From contig OY843611.1 of the NCBI GenBank assembly GCA_963692995.1, forward strand, positions 930,001 to 994,000: DNA of 64,000 nucleotides, written 5' to 3'. Position numbers and translations under genes: made by a program. Below the pieces are notes generated by a model. That model had not been told where the DNA came from. It did not search any database and saw only the letters and a program-made list of their open reading frames with translations. Of this stretch, positions 32,047 to 41,559 are shown in pieces. This DNA comes from Bin87 sp963692995 (GTDB taxonomy: Bacteria; Chloroflexota; Dehalococcoidia; Lucifugimonadales; UBA3495). Numbering within the stretch: position 1 is the first letter of the stretch; each line of letters opens with the position of its first letter.

Positions 32047-33609
32047 ATGAACACTACGGAATTTCTGATGATCGCGTCGGCCATCGTTCCGGACCGGACA
32101 GCTATCGTGTTCGATGGTCAGCAGATCAGTTTCCAAATGCTCCAGGAACGGGTCAACCGGCTTGCCAACGCCATGGCGGACTTGGGCATCGCACCCGGCC
32201 ACCGGGTGGCGGCGATGCAGACCAATTGTCACCACCTGGTGGAAATCTACTTTGCCGCGGCTCAACTCGACGCCATCTACGTCCCGATCAACTTCCGCGC
32301 CAAAGAAGATGAGCTGGCTACCATGCTGTCCATCGTGGAGCCTAGCTTGCTTTTCCTGGGCCAGCGCTACCTGCCGCTGGCGCCGTCCGACGGTACTGTC
32401 CCGCCAGCGCGCATCGTGATGCTGGACGCCGCCGGACTGGATGGCCGCCATAACTACGACGATTTGTTGTCCAATGCCGATCCGGACCAGCTCCGTTTCC
32501 CGGAGGACGACGCAGATGCCACTACCGTGATCATGTTCACTTCCGGCACCACCAGCGTGCCCAAGGGAGTGCAGTTGACCCACGACAGTTTCAGCACGTT
32601 TCTGCTCACCAGCGTCATGCCGGCGGATCCGGAAGTGGCGGAAACCAACCTGCTCACGGTTCCGATGTACCACGTGGCCGGGCTCCAGGCCGCCCTGGCG
32701 GCGATATTCGGCGGGCGCACCCTGGTGGTGATGCCGCAATTCGATCCGGAACAGTGGATGGCTCTGGCCGTGGAACACCGGGCCAACCGGGCCATGTTGG
32801 TGCCTACCATGCTCAAACGAGTGATGGATCACCCCCGTTTCGGGGAGTACGACCTTTCGTCGCTGGACGTGATCACCTACGGCGCCGCTCCCATGCCGCT
32901 GCCCGTCATCAGGGAGGCCATCGACAAGTTCCCCAACACTCGTTTCATCAATGCTTTCGGGCAGACGGAAACTGCGTCCACCATCACCATGCTGCCGCCC
33001 GACGATCACGATCTCTCGGGATCGCCGGAGGAAGTGGAAACCAAGCTGCGCCACCTGACCTCCATTGGGAAACCTCTGGAAGACGTCGAAGTCATGATCG
33101 TGTCCGAAGCAGGAGAGCCGGCCCCCCATGGCGAAGTCGGCGAAATCGTCGTTCGCGGCGCCCGGATGATGACCGGTTACTGGCAGCAGTCTGACGCCAC
33201 CGGCGATACCCTGCGCGGCGGCTGGCTCTACACCGGCGATCTGGCGTGGCAGGACCAGGACGGTTACATCTATCTGGCCGGGCGTGCCCGGGATTTCATC
33301 AAACGCGGCGGTGAAATGATCTCGCCGGAGGAAGTGGAGCAGACCTTGGTGGAGCATCCCGGTGTTGCAGAAGTTGCCGTTATCGGTGTCCCGGACCTGT
33401 ATTGGGGCGAGGAGGTACGCGCCGTGGTCGTGGCCGGGGACCCGGCGGTGTCCGAGGGAGAGTTGATCGAATTCTGCCGTGATCGGCTTGCCGGGTTCAA
33501 GCGGCCTCGTTCCGTGGTGTTCGTGGATGCGTTGCCGCGCAACGTAATGGGCAAGGTAATGAAACGGGACCTGCGCGACGAATTCGGCCATCCCGTCTCT
33601 AACAGTTGA
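32047..33609 (+). CDS. acyl-CoA synthetase (AMP-dependent ligase)
   Basis: 520 residues of the ANL superfamily. Activates a carboxylic acid to its acyl-CoA through an acyl-AMP. The P-loop is IMFTSGTTSVPKG near residue 164. FGQTETAS is the A5 motif. YTGDLAWQD is A7 and AGRARDFIKRGG is A8. The catalytic Lys is in RNVMGKVMKRDLRD near the C-terminus. Resembles medium/long-chain fatty acid and cyclohexanecarboxylate or feruloyl-CoA ligases. Placed after the second crotonase, it would feed that enzyme with substrate. GGAGAG precedes the ATG. Confidence 0.94.
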   Translation: MNTTEFLMIASAIVPDRTAIVFDGQQISFQMLQERVNRLANAMADLGIAPGHRVAAMQTNCHHLVEIYFAAAQLDAIYVPINFRAKEDELATMLSIVEPSLLFLGQRYLPLAPSDGTVPPARIVMLDAAGLDGRHNYDDLLSNADPDQLRFPEDDADATTVIMFTSGTTSVPKGVQLTHDSFSTFLLTSVMPADPEVAETNLLTVPMYHVAGLQAALAAIFGGRTLVVMPQFDPEQWMALAVEHRANRAMLVPTMLKRVMDHPRFGEYDLSSLDVITYGAAPMPLPVIREAIDKFPNTRFINAFGQTETASTITMLPPDDHDLSGSPEEVETKLRHLTSIGKPLEDVEVMIVSEAGEPAPHGEVGEIVVRGARMMTGYWQQSDATGDTLRGGWLYTGDLAWQDQDGYIYLAGRARDFIKRGGEMISPEEVEQTLVEHPGVAEVAVIGVPDLYWGEEVRAVVVAGDPAVSEGELIEFCRDRLAGFKRPRSVVFVDALPRNVMGKVMKRDLRDEFGHPVSNS

Positions 33610-33641
33610 ATGGTAATCAAAGCGGGACCGGAGGCATCGGT

Positions 33642-34577
33642 ATGGATATTGCGGTAATGGGCGCCGGCGGCGTCGGCGGTTACTTTGGCGGGTTGTTGGC
33701 CCGCGCCGGAAACAACGTGACATTCATCGCCAGAGGGCCGCACCTGGCAGCAATTCGCCGGAACGGCCTGCGGGTCGAGAGCGGCAATGACGGTACATTC
33801 ACAGTCCCCGGCAACGCCACGGACCATCCGGCCGAAATCGGACCCCGTGAACTGGTTCTGTTCGCCGTCAAGATGTACGACAACGCCGCCGCCATCCGGG
33901 CCATCAGCCCGTTGATCGGGCCGGAAACCGTCGTTTTGACGTTGCAGAACGGCATCGATAACGGCGAGAGATTGGTGGACGCCTACGGTGCGGAGCGTGT
34001 AATGATCGGCTCGGCATACTTGGAAGGACGCATCGCCGAACCGGGGGTTGTAACCCAGGGCGGCCCCGGCGCGGCATCTTTCGGAGAATGCTCTTTCGGC
34101 ATTACCCAGCGCGGGAAGAGGCTGTTGGGAGTGTTCCAGGACGCTGGCTGGCGAGTGGAATTGCTTGAGAATATGACCGGGATGCTGTGGAAGAAATTCG
34201 CCTATTTGGCCGGATCAGCGGGAGTATGCGCCGCCAGCGGTTGCACCTATGGAGAACTCCGCGCCGTACCGGAGACCCGCGCTGCCATAGCGGCCGCCAT
34301 TGCGGAAGCCCTGGCCGTGGGTGAAGCATCCGGCGCCCCGCTGGAACCCGATTCGCTGGAATGGTCGATGAACGCGCTGGACAACTTTCCGGCCGCCGGA
34401 ATGGCGTCGTTGGCAAAAGATTTCGCGGAAAGCCGGCCCGTAGAGCTGGAAGGACTGACCGGCGCCGTGATCCGAATGGGTCGGGAATACGGCGTGCCGA
34501 CGCCGGTGAACCACGCCCTGTACGCGGCGCTGAAGCCACGGGCAAACCGGATCGAGGCTCAGTCGGGGCGCGGTTGA
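33642..34577 (+). CDS. ketopantoate reductase PanE/ApbA family protein
   Basis: 311 residues. The N-terminal Rossmann motif is MGAGGVGGYFGGLLARAG. Lys and Asn/Asp positions follow in FAVKMYDN and LTLQNGIDNGE. MLWKKFAYLAGSAGVCA starts the helical domain with its catalytic Lys. SSLAKD-type sequence (MASLAKDFAESRPVELEGL) and GVPTPVNHALYAAL close the enzyme. Known members reduce 2-ketopantoate for CoA synthesis, but distant members reduce other 2-oxo acids. GGAGG sits before the ATG, 32 bases after the ligase. It may belong to the same run. Confidence 0.9.
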   Translation: MDIAVMGAGGVGGYFGGLLARAGNNVTFIARGPHLAAIRRNGLRVESGNDGTFTVPGNATDHPAEIGPRELVLFAVKMYDNAAAIRAISPLIGPETVVLTLQNGIDNGERLVDAYGAERVMIGSAYLEGRIAEPGVVTQGGPGAASFGECSFGITQRGKRLLGVFQDAGWRVELLENMTGMLWKKFAYLAGSAGVCAASGCTYGELRAVPETRAAIAAAIAEALAVGEASGAPLEPDSLEWSMNALDNFPAAGMASLAKDFAESRPVELEGLTGAVIRMGREYGVPTPVNHALYAALKPRANRIEAQSGRG

Positions 34578-34589
34578 CGCGCCCCGACT
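34561..34589 (+). terminator. 12-base-pair hairpin over the stop codon
   Basis: AGTCGGGGCGCG pairs perfectly with CGCGCCCCGACT around GTTGA. The TGA stop of the PanE-like gene is in the loop. There is no U tract. It may block exonucleases or act with the terminator 17 bases later. Confidence 0.4.
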
Positions 34590-34605
34590 TGGGGGCATTC
34601 CCATC

Positions 34606-34642
34606 AAAAAACTGCGCCGGCTTGACGCCGACGCAGTTTTTT
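34606..34642. terminator. bidirectional Rho-independent terminator
   Basis: AAAAAACTGCG pairs with CGCAGTTTTTT around a smaller GGC/GCC stem. The A and T runs at both ends make it work on either strand. It lies between the PanE-like gene and the converging small dimeric-barrel gene. Confidence 0.8.
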
Positions 34643-34845
34643 GAGCGCGCCCGCGCGACGCCGTGCGCTCTATCGCGCTGCGTTCTCTATCGCGCTACAT
34701 TGTTGACACCGCAATGGGAAGTTGGATACCGCGTGCGGGTTCGCCGGGCCCGGCACCTGGCCGTTGATCGCTCCGAGTTTCGTTCCATCTTCGGGGGCGG
34801 CATGCTCAACGGCGTAGCGCAGAACTCCCTCACCTGGGAGTTGCC

Positions 34846-35211
34846 CTAGGATTCCGGATAGGTCAACTTCATCAGGACGTGGCGGCGGTTTTTGGTGTAG
34901 GGACGGACTTGTTCGGGCCAGCGCCCCGCGTCCACCCCTTCGGCCCACTCGGGGCTGGTGAGCACGTCCGGGCTTTCCAACTGGTACACCGCGTGGTGCT
35001 TCGGCATACCCGGTATCTCGATTTCCTGCACCCGGCCTCCCATCGCCATGACGAGCCGTTGGGTTTCGTAGCGCGTAACTCCCAGTACACCGGGAGTCCG
35101 GTTCAGCAGCGGGCAATGCTCGGTGTTGTACACGTCGTTGAACCGGGCTTCGTGTTCCGGATCTATATCCATGCTCGCGATGAAAAGGTACTGGGATTTC
35201 AACTCGGCCAT
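34846..35211 (-). CDS. small dimeric alpha/beta-barrel (ABM-like) protein
   Basis: 121 residues. The pattern YLFIASMDIDPEHEARFNDVYNTEHCPLL followed by GVTRYE matches the ferredoxin-like dimeric alpha/beta barrel group (DUF4286 or EthD/ABM type), where an N-terminal strand and NxWxxxEH-like helix repeat. No metal or heme motif is clear. Such proteins degrade or isomerise small aromatic or quinone compounds, or only bind them. GGAGG lies seven bases before the ATG. The gene stands alone between a terminator and the TPR gene. Confidence 0.7.
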   Translation of the reverse strand: MAELKSQYLFIASMDIDPEHEARFNDVYNTEHCPLLNRTPGVLGVTRYETQRLVMAMGGRVQEIEIPGMPKHHAVYQLESPDVLTSPEWAEGVDAGRWPEQVRPYTKNRRHVLMKLTYPES

Positions 35212-35295
35212 TTCGTAACCTCCAATCAAAAACCGGCTGGCGCCGGTACGGTAAATCCGGACGTGAGAGACATCGCCAGGAAAGAAGCGCCCGGT

Positions 35296-35925
35296 TCAGT
35301 GGGACTGGTGCAACATCTGAGCGGCAATTGCCCAGTCGGAACGGGCCCTCGCCATTTCGCCCAGGTTAGCGTGCGCCTTGCCCCGGGCGACATAGGCTTC
35401 AGCGTAGCGGTCGTTCAGCGCGATGGCAGTGTCAAAGTCTGCTACTGCCAAACGGTCATCGCCGCTGTCGCGGAGGGCCAGCCCCCGCCAGTAGAAAGCG
35501 GCCGGGTCGCCCGGCTCGCGGCTGACGGCTTCGGTAAGGTCGGCCAGCGCTTCCTTAAGTTGGGTAAGCTTGTAACGGGCTTGCCCACGGATTTGCCAAA
35601 CAGCAGGGGTGTCGCACCCTGACTCAAGGGCGCAGGTCGCAGCGTGTTCGGCAGCTGTCCAGTTCATCAATCGCGATTGGGCGCTGGCCCGTTGCAGCCA
35701 CGCATCGGGGACATCCGGCCTGAGGTCGATGGCCCGATCCAGCTCGACCAGCGCGCGCTCCGGCTGCCCCAGCGCCAGCAATGCCTTTCCCCGAAGGCAA
35801 TGCAGGTCGGCGTTCTCAGGATTGACCAAAAGCGCCAAATCCAAGTCCGCCAATGCCGGATGCGGCCTCCCCTTTTTGAGGTGAGCCGCCGCGTTGCGCA
35901 GGTATGTCTCGGACAACTGATCCAT
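35296..35925 (-). CDS. tetratricopeptide-repeat protein
   Basis: 209 residues with about five TPR units: HLKKGRPHPALADLDLALLV, GKALLALGQPERALVELDRA, AQSRLMNWTAAEHAATCALE, ARYKLTQLKEALADLTEAV and ALRDSGDDRLAVADFDTAIA, then a partial sixth. The TPR marks (W/L-G-Y-A-F-A-P) recur at 34-residue spacing, with NPENAD and EPGDPA caps. No signal peptide or membrane helix, so it is likely a cytoplasmic scaffold. The partner is unknown. The upstream region lacks a good ribosome binding site. Confidence 0.85.
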   Translation of the reverse strand: MDQLSETYLRNAAAHLKKGRPHPALADLDLALLVNPENADLHCLRGKALLALGQPERALVELDRAIDLRPDVPDAWLQRASAQSRLMNWTAAEHAATCALESGCDTPAVWQIRGQARYKLTQLKEALADLTEAVSREPGDPAAFYWRGLALRDSGDDRLAVADFDTAIALNDRYAEAYVARGKAHANLGEMARARSDWAIAAQMLHQSH

Positions 35926-36022
35926 CGTGCAGGTTAGGGGTAAAACAGGAAGGATATTCCCAACGACCTGAAAGATTTCGGGGCGACCAACGTTTCGGAC
36001 GCCCCAGGCGCGCCACCGGCGG

Positions 36023-37669
36023 TTAGAAAGCCCGGCGATGAGAGTACTCAATCTCTTGATTGGTGATGAACTCCAGGAGCACGGCGTTGCCGTTCTCGTT
36101 TTGCTCCCGCGCTCGCTGGAAGGCCGGAATGATTTGGTCAGGATCCGTGACGCGCTCCGCATAGCCGCCCATCGCCCGGCCCAAGTCGGCGTAGTTGCCG
36201 CCCAAATCCCGCGTGTTGTAAAGCTCATGCGACCGCTGCATGGCGTTGGTTTCCACGGCCATGGACGAGTTGTTCAGGACAACGGTGGTGATCGGAACGC
36301 CGCTGCGCACGGCAGTCTCGAAGTCCAGACCCACCATGCCGAATGCCGCGTCGCCCATAAAGTTGACGCACATCTTGTCGGGGTCTGCCAGCTTCGCGCC
36401 GATGACCAGGCCCAAGCCCGTGCCCAGACCGTGGGACTTCCCCCAACCCAGGTAGGTGCGCGGCCCGCCGGATCGGTAGAAGGGGGTTATCTGGTCCCGA
36501 GGGCTGCCCGAGTCGTGAGTGATGATGGCCTCGGCGGCGGGTACGGCCCGTTGGAAATCCGTGATAACGCGATACGGGTTGACCGGCGGGCCACCGGCGG
36601 TGGTCTTGTGGTTCCATTCCGCCAGCCAGGCGTCGCGGACGGAGGCGATTTCGCCGGCCACCGCGGCATTGTTGCTACGACTATCGCCCACAATTTCTCG
36701 GCAGGCTTCAATCATCTGTCGCAACGCGAGCTTAGCGTCCCCGATGACGGGGAACTGTACGTCATAGTCCTTGTTGATGTCGCGCGGATCGTTGGTATTC
36801 TGGATGAGGGTTCGGCCAGCGGGCAGGTTCATCGACATGCCATGCTTGGTGAAGCTGGATCCTACGCCGAAGATGACGTCGGAGCGACGCATGAAGTGGT
36901 ACACGGCGCCGGACATTACTCCTGATCCGCTGCCCAGGGCCAACGGATGCTGCTCGGGAAAACCGCTCTTGCCCAACAGGGTGGTCATCACGGGAGCCGA
37001 CAGCAATTCGGCAAGCTCGACCAGTTCGTCGGTGGCCTCGGCGTACATCACGCCCTGGCCAGCGTGGATGACCGGATAGGAGGCGGAACACAAAGCGCCA
37101 GCGGCGGCTGCAACGTCGCCCGGGTCGGCCTGGGACGCGGAACGCCTGACGTTGCCGCTCCAGTAGAATGCTTCCTCCGAAACCTCTTCCAGGGCCACGT
37201 CGGCCGGAATTTCCACCATCGACGGGCCGGGGCGTCCGGTATAAAGAGCGTTGACCGCGCGGCGCATCACCTGGCTGGCGCTGGCCGACAGGTTCAATCG
37301 CTCCAGGTGCTTGGTCACGCTGGCGAAACTCTCGATGGAGTCGAACATGGGGAACACCCCTTGCCGCTCGCGGGGATGACCCAAAGGCAGCAGCAAGATG
37401 GGCGTCGAGTCGGAGAAGGAAGTGGCGACGCCGGAATACGCGTTTTCGGCCCCGGGGCCGTACTGCATCGCGAAAACGCCCGGCGGCCGGCCGTTGGTGA
37501 CTCGGCTGTAACCATCGGCAATTCCCACGCCGACCCGCTCCTGGCGGCAGATGATGGGCCGGATCCCGGCGGCGGCGCAGGCCTCAATAACCGGCGTGGT
37601 CGGGAAACAGGAAAGGTACTTCACGCCTTCCCGTTTCAAAATTTCAGCAATTGCGTCAATCGTTTGCAC
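36023..37669 (-). CDS. thiamine-pyrophosphate-dependent enzyme (acetolactate-synthase-like)
   Basis: 548 residues with the three-domain architecture of TPP decarboxylases and synthases. The N-terminal PYR domain has the catalytic Glu in CRQERVGVGIADGYSR near residue 44. The central domain has VIHAGQGVMYAEA. The C-terminal PP domain carries the TPP/Mg motif GDAAFG to NNS (about residues 437-464). VTKHLERL also resembles the acetolactate synthase VTKH block. Flanking genes give no hint about branched-chain synthesis, so it may be a sulfoacetaldehyde-, oxalyl- or benzoylformate-type enzyme. Confidence 0.9.
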   Translation of the reverse strand: MQTIDAIAEILKREGVKYLSCFPTTPVIEACAAAGIRPIICRQERVGVGIADGYSRVTNGRPPGVFAMQYGPGAENAYSGVATSFSDSTPILLLPLGHPRERQGVFPMFDSIESFASVTKHLERLNLSASASQVMRRAVNALYTGRPGPSMVEIPADVALEEVSEEAFYWSGNVRRSASQADPGDVAAAAGALCSASYPVIHAGQGVMYAEATDELVELAELLSAPVMTTLLGKSGFPEQHPLALGSGSGVMSGAVYHFMRRSDVIFGVGSSFTKHGMSMNLPAGRTLIQNTNDPRDINKDYDVQFPVIGDAKLALRQMIEACREIVGDSRSNNAAVAGEIASVRDAWLAEWNHKTTAGGPPVNPYRVITDFQRAVPAAEAIITHDSGSPRDQITPFYRSGGPRTYLGWGKSHGLGTGLGLVIGAKLADPDKMCVNFMGDAAFGMVGLDFETAVRSGVPITTVVLNNSSMAVETNAMQRSHELYNTRDLGGNYADLGRAMGGYAERVTDPDQIIPAFQRAREQNENGNAVLLEFITNQEIEYSHRRAF

Positions 37670-37873
37670 GGTAATACCTCATGGCAATTCGTGTTTGCAG
37701 ATCTTTGGACGCCGCAAGTATAACATCGGCGCTAACGCCGGTCGGTCGGCGTAACGATTTAGGCGGTTTCACCGGGCAGGACATGCCGAATATGATCACA
37801 ACACGCTTCTTGGGGTGTGTGTTGACAAACTATCTGGCGTCCATCGGCCCTTGCCAGCGCGGGCCGGCTATTT

Positions 37874-38635
37874 TCAGCGGTCAACGGGAACGCAATCGAG
37901 GATGTAGTTTTGCGCTCCTTGCCCACCGGTCCACAGACACAGCGTTAGCCCTTTGTGGGTGGAAGCGGCATGGTCGATCTGAGCGTTCACCGCGAGGGTT
38001 CCATTCCGATATTCGTATCGGGTTGCAATCCACTGGCCGGGGGCGGGATCCCAGGACCATCCGGGCGGAGATGGCGGCAGCACTGAACCGTACAAGGCAG
38101 CGCCGCCGTCAGTCAGTACAATGTTGCTGGCGCCGCCGTTTCCTGAGTCGGGCAATAGCAGCGTGTGCCCTTCGTCAATACGGGCGGCCAAGATGAGTTC
38201 GCCGCTCGAGGAAACGGCCGGTTTCCGCAGCCACTTTACATGACCCGCCGACGGGCCGTAACGCAACGTACATTTTGGCGGCACGCAATTTACTTCTTCC
38301 AACTGTTCACGCGTGCTGCCTATATTCTGGGGTACAGTAGGCCGCCCCATCGCCGCAGTAGAGTAGGGACTGGCGCGCTTGCCGTCTCTGATGTCTGACA
38401 ATGTGAGCGCAGTGTCGTCTGCTGTGGGGGAATCGGCCACAGACTGTTCCTGAACCGGCGGGGAGCGCGACAAATCAGTTGGTTCGGTGATGGCGGCGCA
38501 ACCGCCCAGCAGGGCAATGACGATTGGGAACAGGACAGTCGGCAGGGTCTTGCTGGTGAAAATCAAGTTCACTCGGCGGTTTTCAAGCGGGGCGATGCGT
38601 TTCCGCTGCCGATTGGACAGTATTTTTCGAGCCAT
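37874..38635 (-). CDS. predicted lipoprotein of unknown function
   Basis: 253 residues. A charged N-terminal stretch (MARKILSNRQRKRIAP) precedes a hydrophobic segment ending LLGGC, a good lipobox, so the mature protein is likely lipidated at Cys near residue 46. The real start may be further in, because this signal would be long. After a Ser/Pro/Thr-rich linker (about 50-80), the rest is beta-rich with two Cys pairs: NCVPPKCTLRYG and LCLW...LDCVP. No family is recognised. A 200-base gap before the TPP gene shows nothing else. Confidence 0.65.
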   Translation of the reverse strand: MARKILSNRQRKRIAPLENRRVNLIFTSKTLPTVLFPIVIALLGGCAAITEPTDLSRSPPVQEQSVADSPTADDTALTLSDIRDGKRASPYSTAAMGRPTVPQNIGSTREQLEEVNCVPPKCTLRYGPSAGHVKWLRKPAVSSSGELILAARIDEGHTLLLPDSGNGGASNIVLTDGGAALYGSVLPPSPPGWSWDPAPGQWIATRYEYRNGTLAVNAQIDHAASTHKGLTLCLWTGGQGAQNYILDCVPVDR

Positions 38636-38705
38636 ATTCGATACTCAATTCTGACTGCAAATGCGTAGCATACTTGCACATACTAGAACGCATTGCCTGC
38701 GCTTT

Positions 38706-38852
38706 AGAGACTGTTTGCAAACTGGAAATCACACCGTCGTTCCTGCGAAAGCAGGAACCCAGAAAATCACCGGCAGCGGAAAGCCGGCCTTATTTTGCAC
38801 TCGCTGGATTCCGGCGAAAGCGGGAATGACGGAGTTTGTAAACAGGCCCTAG
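38706..38852. mobile_element. MITE-like element, copy A (147 bases)
   Basis: It begins AGAGACTGTTTGCAAACTGG and ends GTTTGTAAACAGGCCCTAG, so the ends are imperfect inverted repeats. Inside are hairpins with GAAA loops (TTCCTGCGAAAGCAGGAA; ATTCCGGCGAAAGCGGGAAT). It has no coding capacity. Near-identical inner sequence occurs in inverted orientation at 59470-59664 and shortened at 45184-45281. A partial end (GAGTTTGTCAACACGCCCTA) lies at about 38885-38905. Confidence 0.75.
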
Positions 38853-38975
38853 CGTGTATCATTCTTTCCGCCACTGCATCAGCCGAGTTTGTCAACACGC
38901 CCTAATCTGCGGTGAGCCACCAGGCGCAGCGTCAATCCTACCGCGGCACGGCGCGTTTGGCATGGGGCGTGGCAT

Positions 38976-41414
38976 TCAGTCAAACCGCGTCGGGTCGATT
39001 TCCACCCGGCAGTTGTGGGGGATGTTTTCTCCCTCCAGGAACTGCCAGAGGCGCTGGCCGCGCAGCAGCAGGCGCCAGCGATAGCGTCCCCGCACCCGCT
39101 CGGGGAGGCCGGGCGTTGGGCCGATGATCTCCACGTCAGTGCGGGCCAGGCGGACGGCGCGGTTGCGCCAGCGCTGGGCCAGGTCATCCAGGGTTTGTTG
39201 TACGGTGCGGACGCTGAGGTCGGCGCATACCACCTGGGCCAGCCGGGAAAAGGGCGGGTTGCCCTGGTGACGCCGGGCGTTGATTTCGGTGAGGTAGAAG
39301 CCGGCATAGTCCTGGGCCGCCGCTGCTGCAATGGCGTAGTGGTCGGGCTGGTAGGTTTGTATGATGGCCTGTCCCGGTTGCCGACCCCGGCCGGCGCGGC
39401 CCGCCACCTGGCAGAGCAGCGCGAAAGCTCGCTCGCCGGCGCGGAAGTCGGGCAGGTTCAGACCCAAATCGGCCAGCAGTACGGCGGACAGGGTCACGTT
39501 GGGCAGGTCCAGGCCACGAGCCACCATCTGGGTGCCGACCAGGATCTGGGCGTCGCCGGCGGCGAGGCGGCGCATGGCCGTTTCGAACTGCGCCGGATTG
39601 CGCACCGCGTCGGAGTCCCAACGCTCAATATTCGCATGGGGGAAACGGCTTTCCAATTCGGATGCCACCGCCGCCGTCCCGGCGCCCATCGCACGGATTC
39701 GTCCGCCGCGGCACTGGGGGCAGGCCCGGGGCAGCCGGCGTGGCTGGTTGCAGTAGTGGCAGAGCAGGCGGCGAGTATCCTCGTGGTAGGCATAGGCCAC
39801 CGAGCAACGGCTACATGAGATGACGTAACCGCATTCGCGACACTGCATGAACGCCGCGCTGCCCCGTCGGTTGAGAAAGAGTATGGCCTGCTGGCCGGCG
39901 GCCATCGTTTGGTCCAGCGCGGCGGAGAGGCGGCGGCTGAAGATGCTGCGGTTGCCCTCGCGCAGTTCCCGGCGCATATCAACGATGGTGGTATCGGCCA
40001 GTGGTATCGGCTTGCCTTCCGGATCGGGAATGCGGTCGGGCAAGTGCAGCAGCCGGTGGCGTCCCCTTTCTGCGTCGTAGTAGGTTCCCACATCCGGCGT
40101 CGCGGATCCCATCACCACGACGGCGTCGCAGCGTCTTGCCAGGGCCAGCGCCGCGTCGCGGGCGTGGTAGTAGGGAGGATGCTCCGTCTGCTTGTAGGCC
40201 GGCTCATGTTCCTCGTCCACGATGATGACGCCGAGGTTGTTCACCGGAGCGAACAAGGCGCTGCGCGGGCCGACCACCACGTCCGCCAGTCCGTCGCGGA
40301 TGTTCCACCACTGGTTGAACCGCTGTCGCTGGGTGAGGCGGTGGTGCAGCACGGCGACCCGTCCGGGAAAACGCTCTTCAACCGCGCCCACGGCCTGCGG
40401 CGTCAAGGCAATTTCCGGCACCAGGTAGATTGCCCGCCGGCCGGCGGCGATGGCGTGGGCGATGACGCGCAGGTACACCTCGGTCTTGCCGCTGCCGGTG
40501 ACGCCGTGGAGCAGGAAACTGCGGGGTATGGCCTTGGGGTCATCCAGCGTCGCGGTGATGCCGGTCACGGCGTCGGTCTGGGCAGTGGTCAACGCGGCGG
40601 GTGGCGGGTTGACCGGGGGTACGCCGGCCGAAACGGACGGTTCGATGCGCTGCCACTCCTCGGCCACGAGGCCGCGTCGCAGCAGGGCGTCAGCGGTCGG
40701 GCCAACGCCGGTGGCGGCGTAGGGGGCGGATGCTTCCCTGACTGCGGCCAGCAACTTGGCCTGCCGAGGGACGCGGACGGCGGGTCTTTCTGATTCGTCA
40801 GCGAAGTCGGATGTATCGTGGCCCGGTAGCAATGCCCGTTGATACCGATGGGCGCGCGGGCGCGGGAGGGTTATTTGCTGGTGGACCATCCCACGGTCCA
40901 CCAGGCGTTGCAGTTCCCGGCGGGCGCTGTTGGCGCGATTGGCTGCGATTTGCTTCAGGAAGTTGGCTTCTTCACACGGTTTGCCCGATTCGAGCAGTTG
41001 CCGCCAGGCATTGCGGGTGGGTTCGCGCAGACGGGCCAGATCGGCAGCGTCGGTGGCGCCGGAAACGGCGGTAAGCCGGGAATGCTGCTGAGCATGGAAC
41101 CCCGGCGGCAGCAGGGGCGCCACTGCCTCAAATGGCGAGCAGAGATAAGTTTGTCCCAGCCAGTCGGCCAGCTCCAGACCCAGCGAGTTGACCAAGGGTG
41201 ACGGCTCAACCGGACGCAATATGTCCCGCGTCTCCGCCTCGGACACCGCCGACTCATCGGCCAGCCGCAGCACCACGCCCTGGACGATGTTGCGGCCAAA
41301 CTGCACCCAAACCAGCTGGCCCGGTTCAACCGGCAGATGCCGCAGTATGCGATAGGAGAAGGTTTTGCCCGGCGCTATCCGGTCGGCGTCGATGGCTACG
41401 TCGGCATAATTCAC
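38976..41414 (-). CDS. priA: primosomal protein N' (replication restart helicase)
   Basis: 812 residues. A 3'-to-5' helicase that reloads the replisome at stalled forks. The N-terminal DNA-binding domain starts MNYADVAIDADRIAPGKTFSY. Walker A GVTGSGKTE lies near residue 305, and DEEHEPAYKQ (Walker B) near 400. The zinc-binding insert has eight Cys between about residues 527 and 572 (CRECG, CSRC, CHYC, CPQC). GTQMVARGLDLPNV and QVAGRAGRG are helicase motifs V and VI. It is transcribed 145 bases after rplS on the same strand. Confidence 0.96.
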   Translation of the reverse strand: MNYADVAIDADRIAPGKTFSYRILRHLPVEPGQLVWVQFGRNIVQGVVLRLADESAVSEAETRDILRPVEPSPLVNSLGLELADWLGQTYLCSPFEAVAPLLPPGFHAQQHSRLTAVSGATDAADLARLREPTRNAWRQLLESGKPCEEANFLKQIAANRANSARRELQRLVDRGMVHQQITLPRPRAHRYQRALLPGHDTSDFADESERPAVRVPRQAKLLAAVREASAPYAATGVGPTADALLRRGLVAEEWQRIEPSVSAGVPPVNPPPAALTTAQTDAVTGITATLDDPKAIPRSFLLHGVTGSGKTEVYLRVIAHAIAAGRRAIYLVPEIALTPQAVGAVEERFPGRVAVLHHRLTQRQRFNQWWNIRDGLADVVVGPRSALFAPVNNLGVIIVDEEHEPAYKQTEHPPYYHARDAALALARRCDAVVVMGSATPDVGTYYDAERGRHRLLHLPDRIPDPEGKPIPLADTTIVDMRRELREGNRSIFSRRLSAALDQTMAAGQQAILFLNRRGSAAFMQCRECGYVISCSRCSVAYAYHEDTRRLLCHYCNQPRRLPRACPQCRGGRIRAMGAGTAAVASELESRFPHANIERWDSDAVRNPAQFETAMRRLAAGDAQILVGTQMVARGLDLPNVTLSAVLLADLGLNLPDFRAGERAFALLCQVAGRAGRGRQPGQAIIQTYQPDHYAIAAAAAQDYAGFYLTEINARRHQGNPPFSRLAQVVCADLSVRTVQQTLDDLAQRWRNRAVRLARTDVEIIGPTPGLPERVRGRYRWRLLLRGQRLWQFLEGENIPHNCRVEIDPTRFD

Positions 41415-41559
41415 GGCGCAACCTCCGGTGATGGCGATGTTTCGCGTCGCTGCGCCTTTGCGTTAGAATCTCTTGGCGGAAGTACACAGTTCCAAAACGC
41501 GAAACCGCCGCGTCCGCGCCTGGGGGCAACGGGCGGCGGTCGTCAGTCGCGACGGGACA

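Noticed and set aside
31903..33723. Minus-strand open frame of about 600 codons.
   Set aside because: It is antisense to the acyl-CoA synthetase gene, whose motifs are all present on the plus strand.
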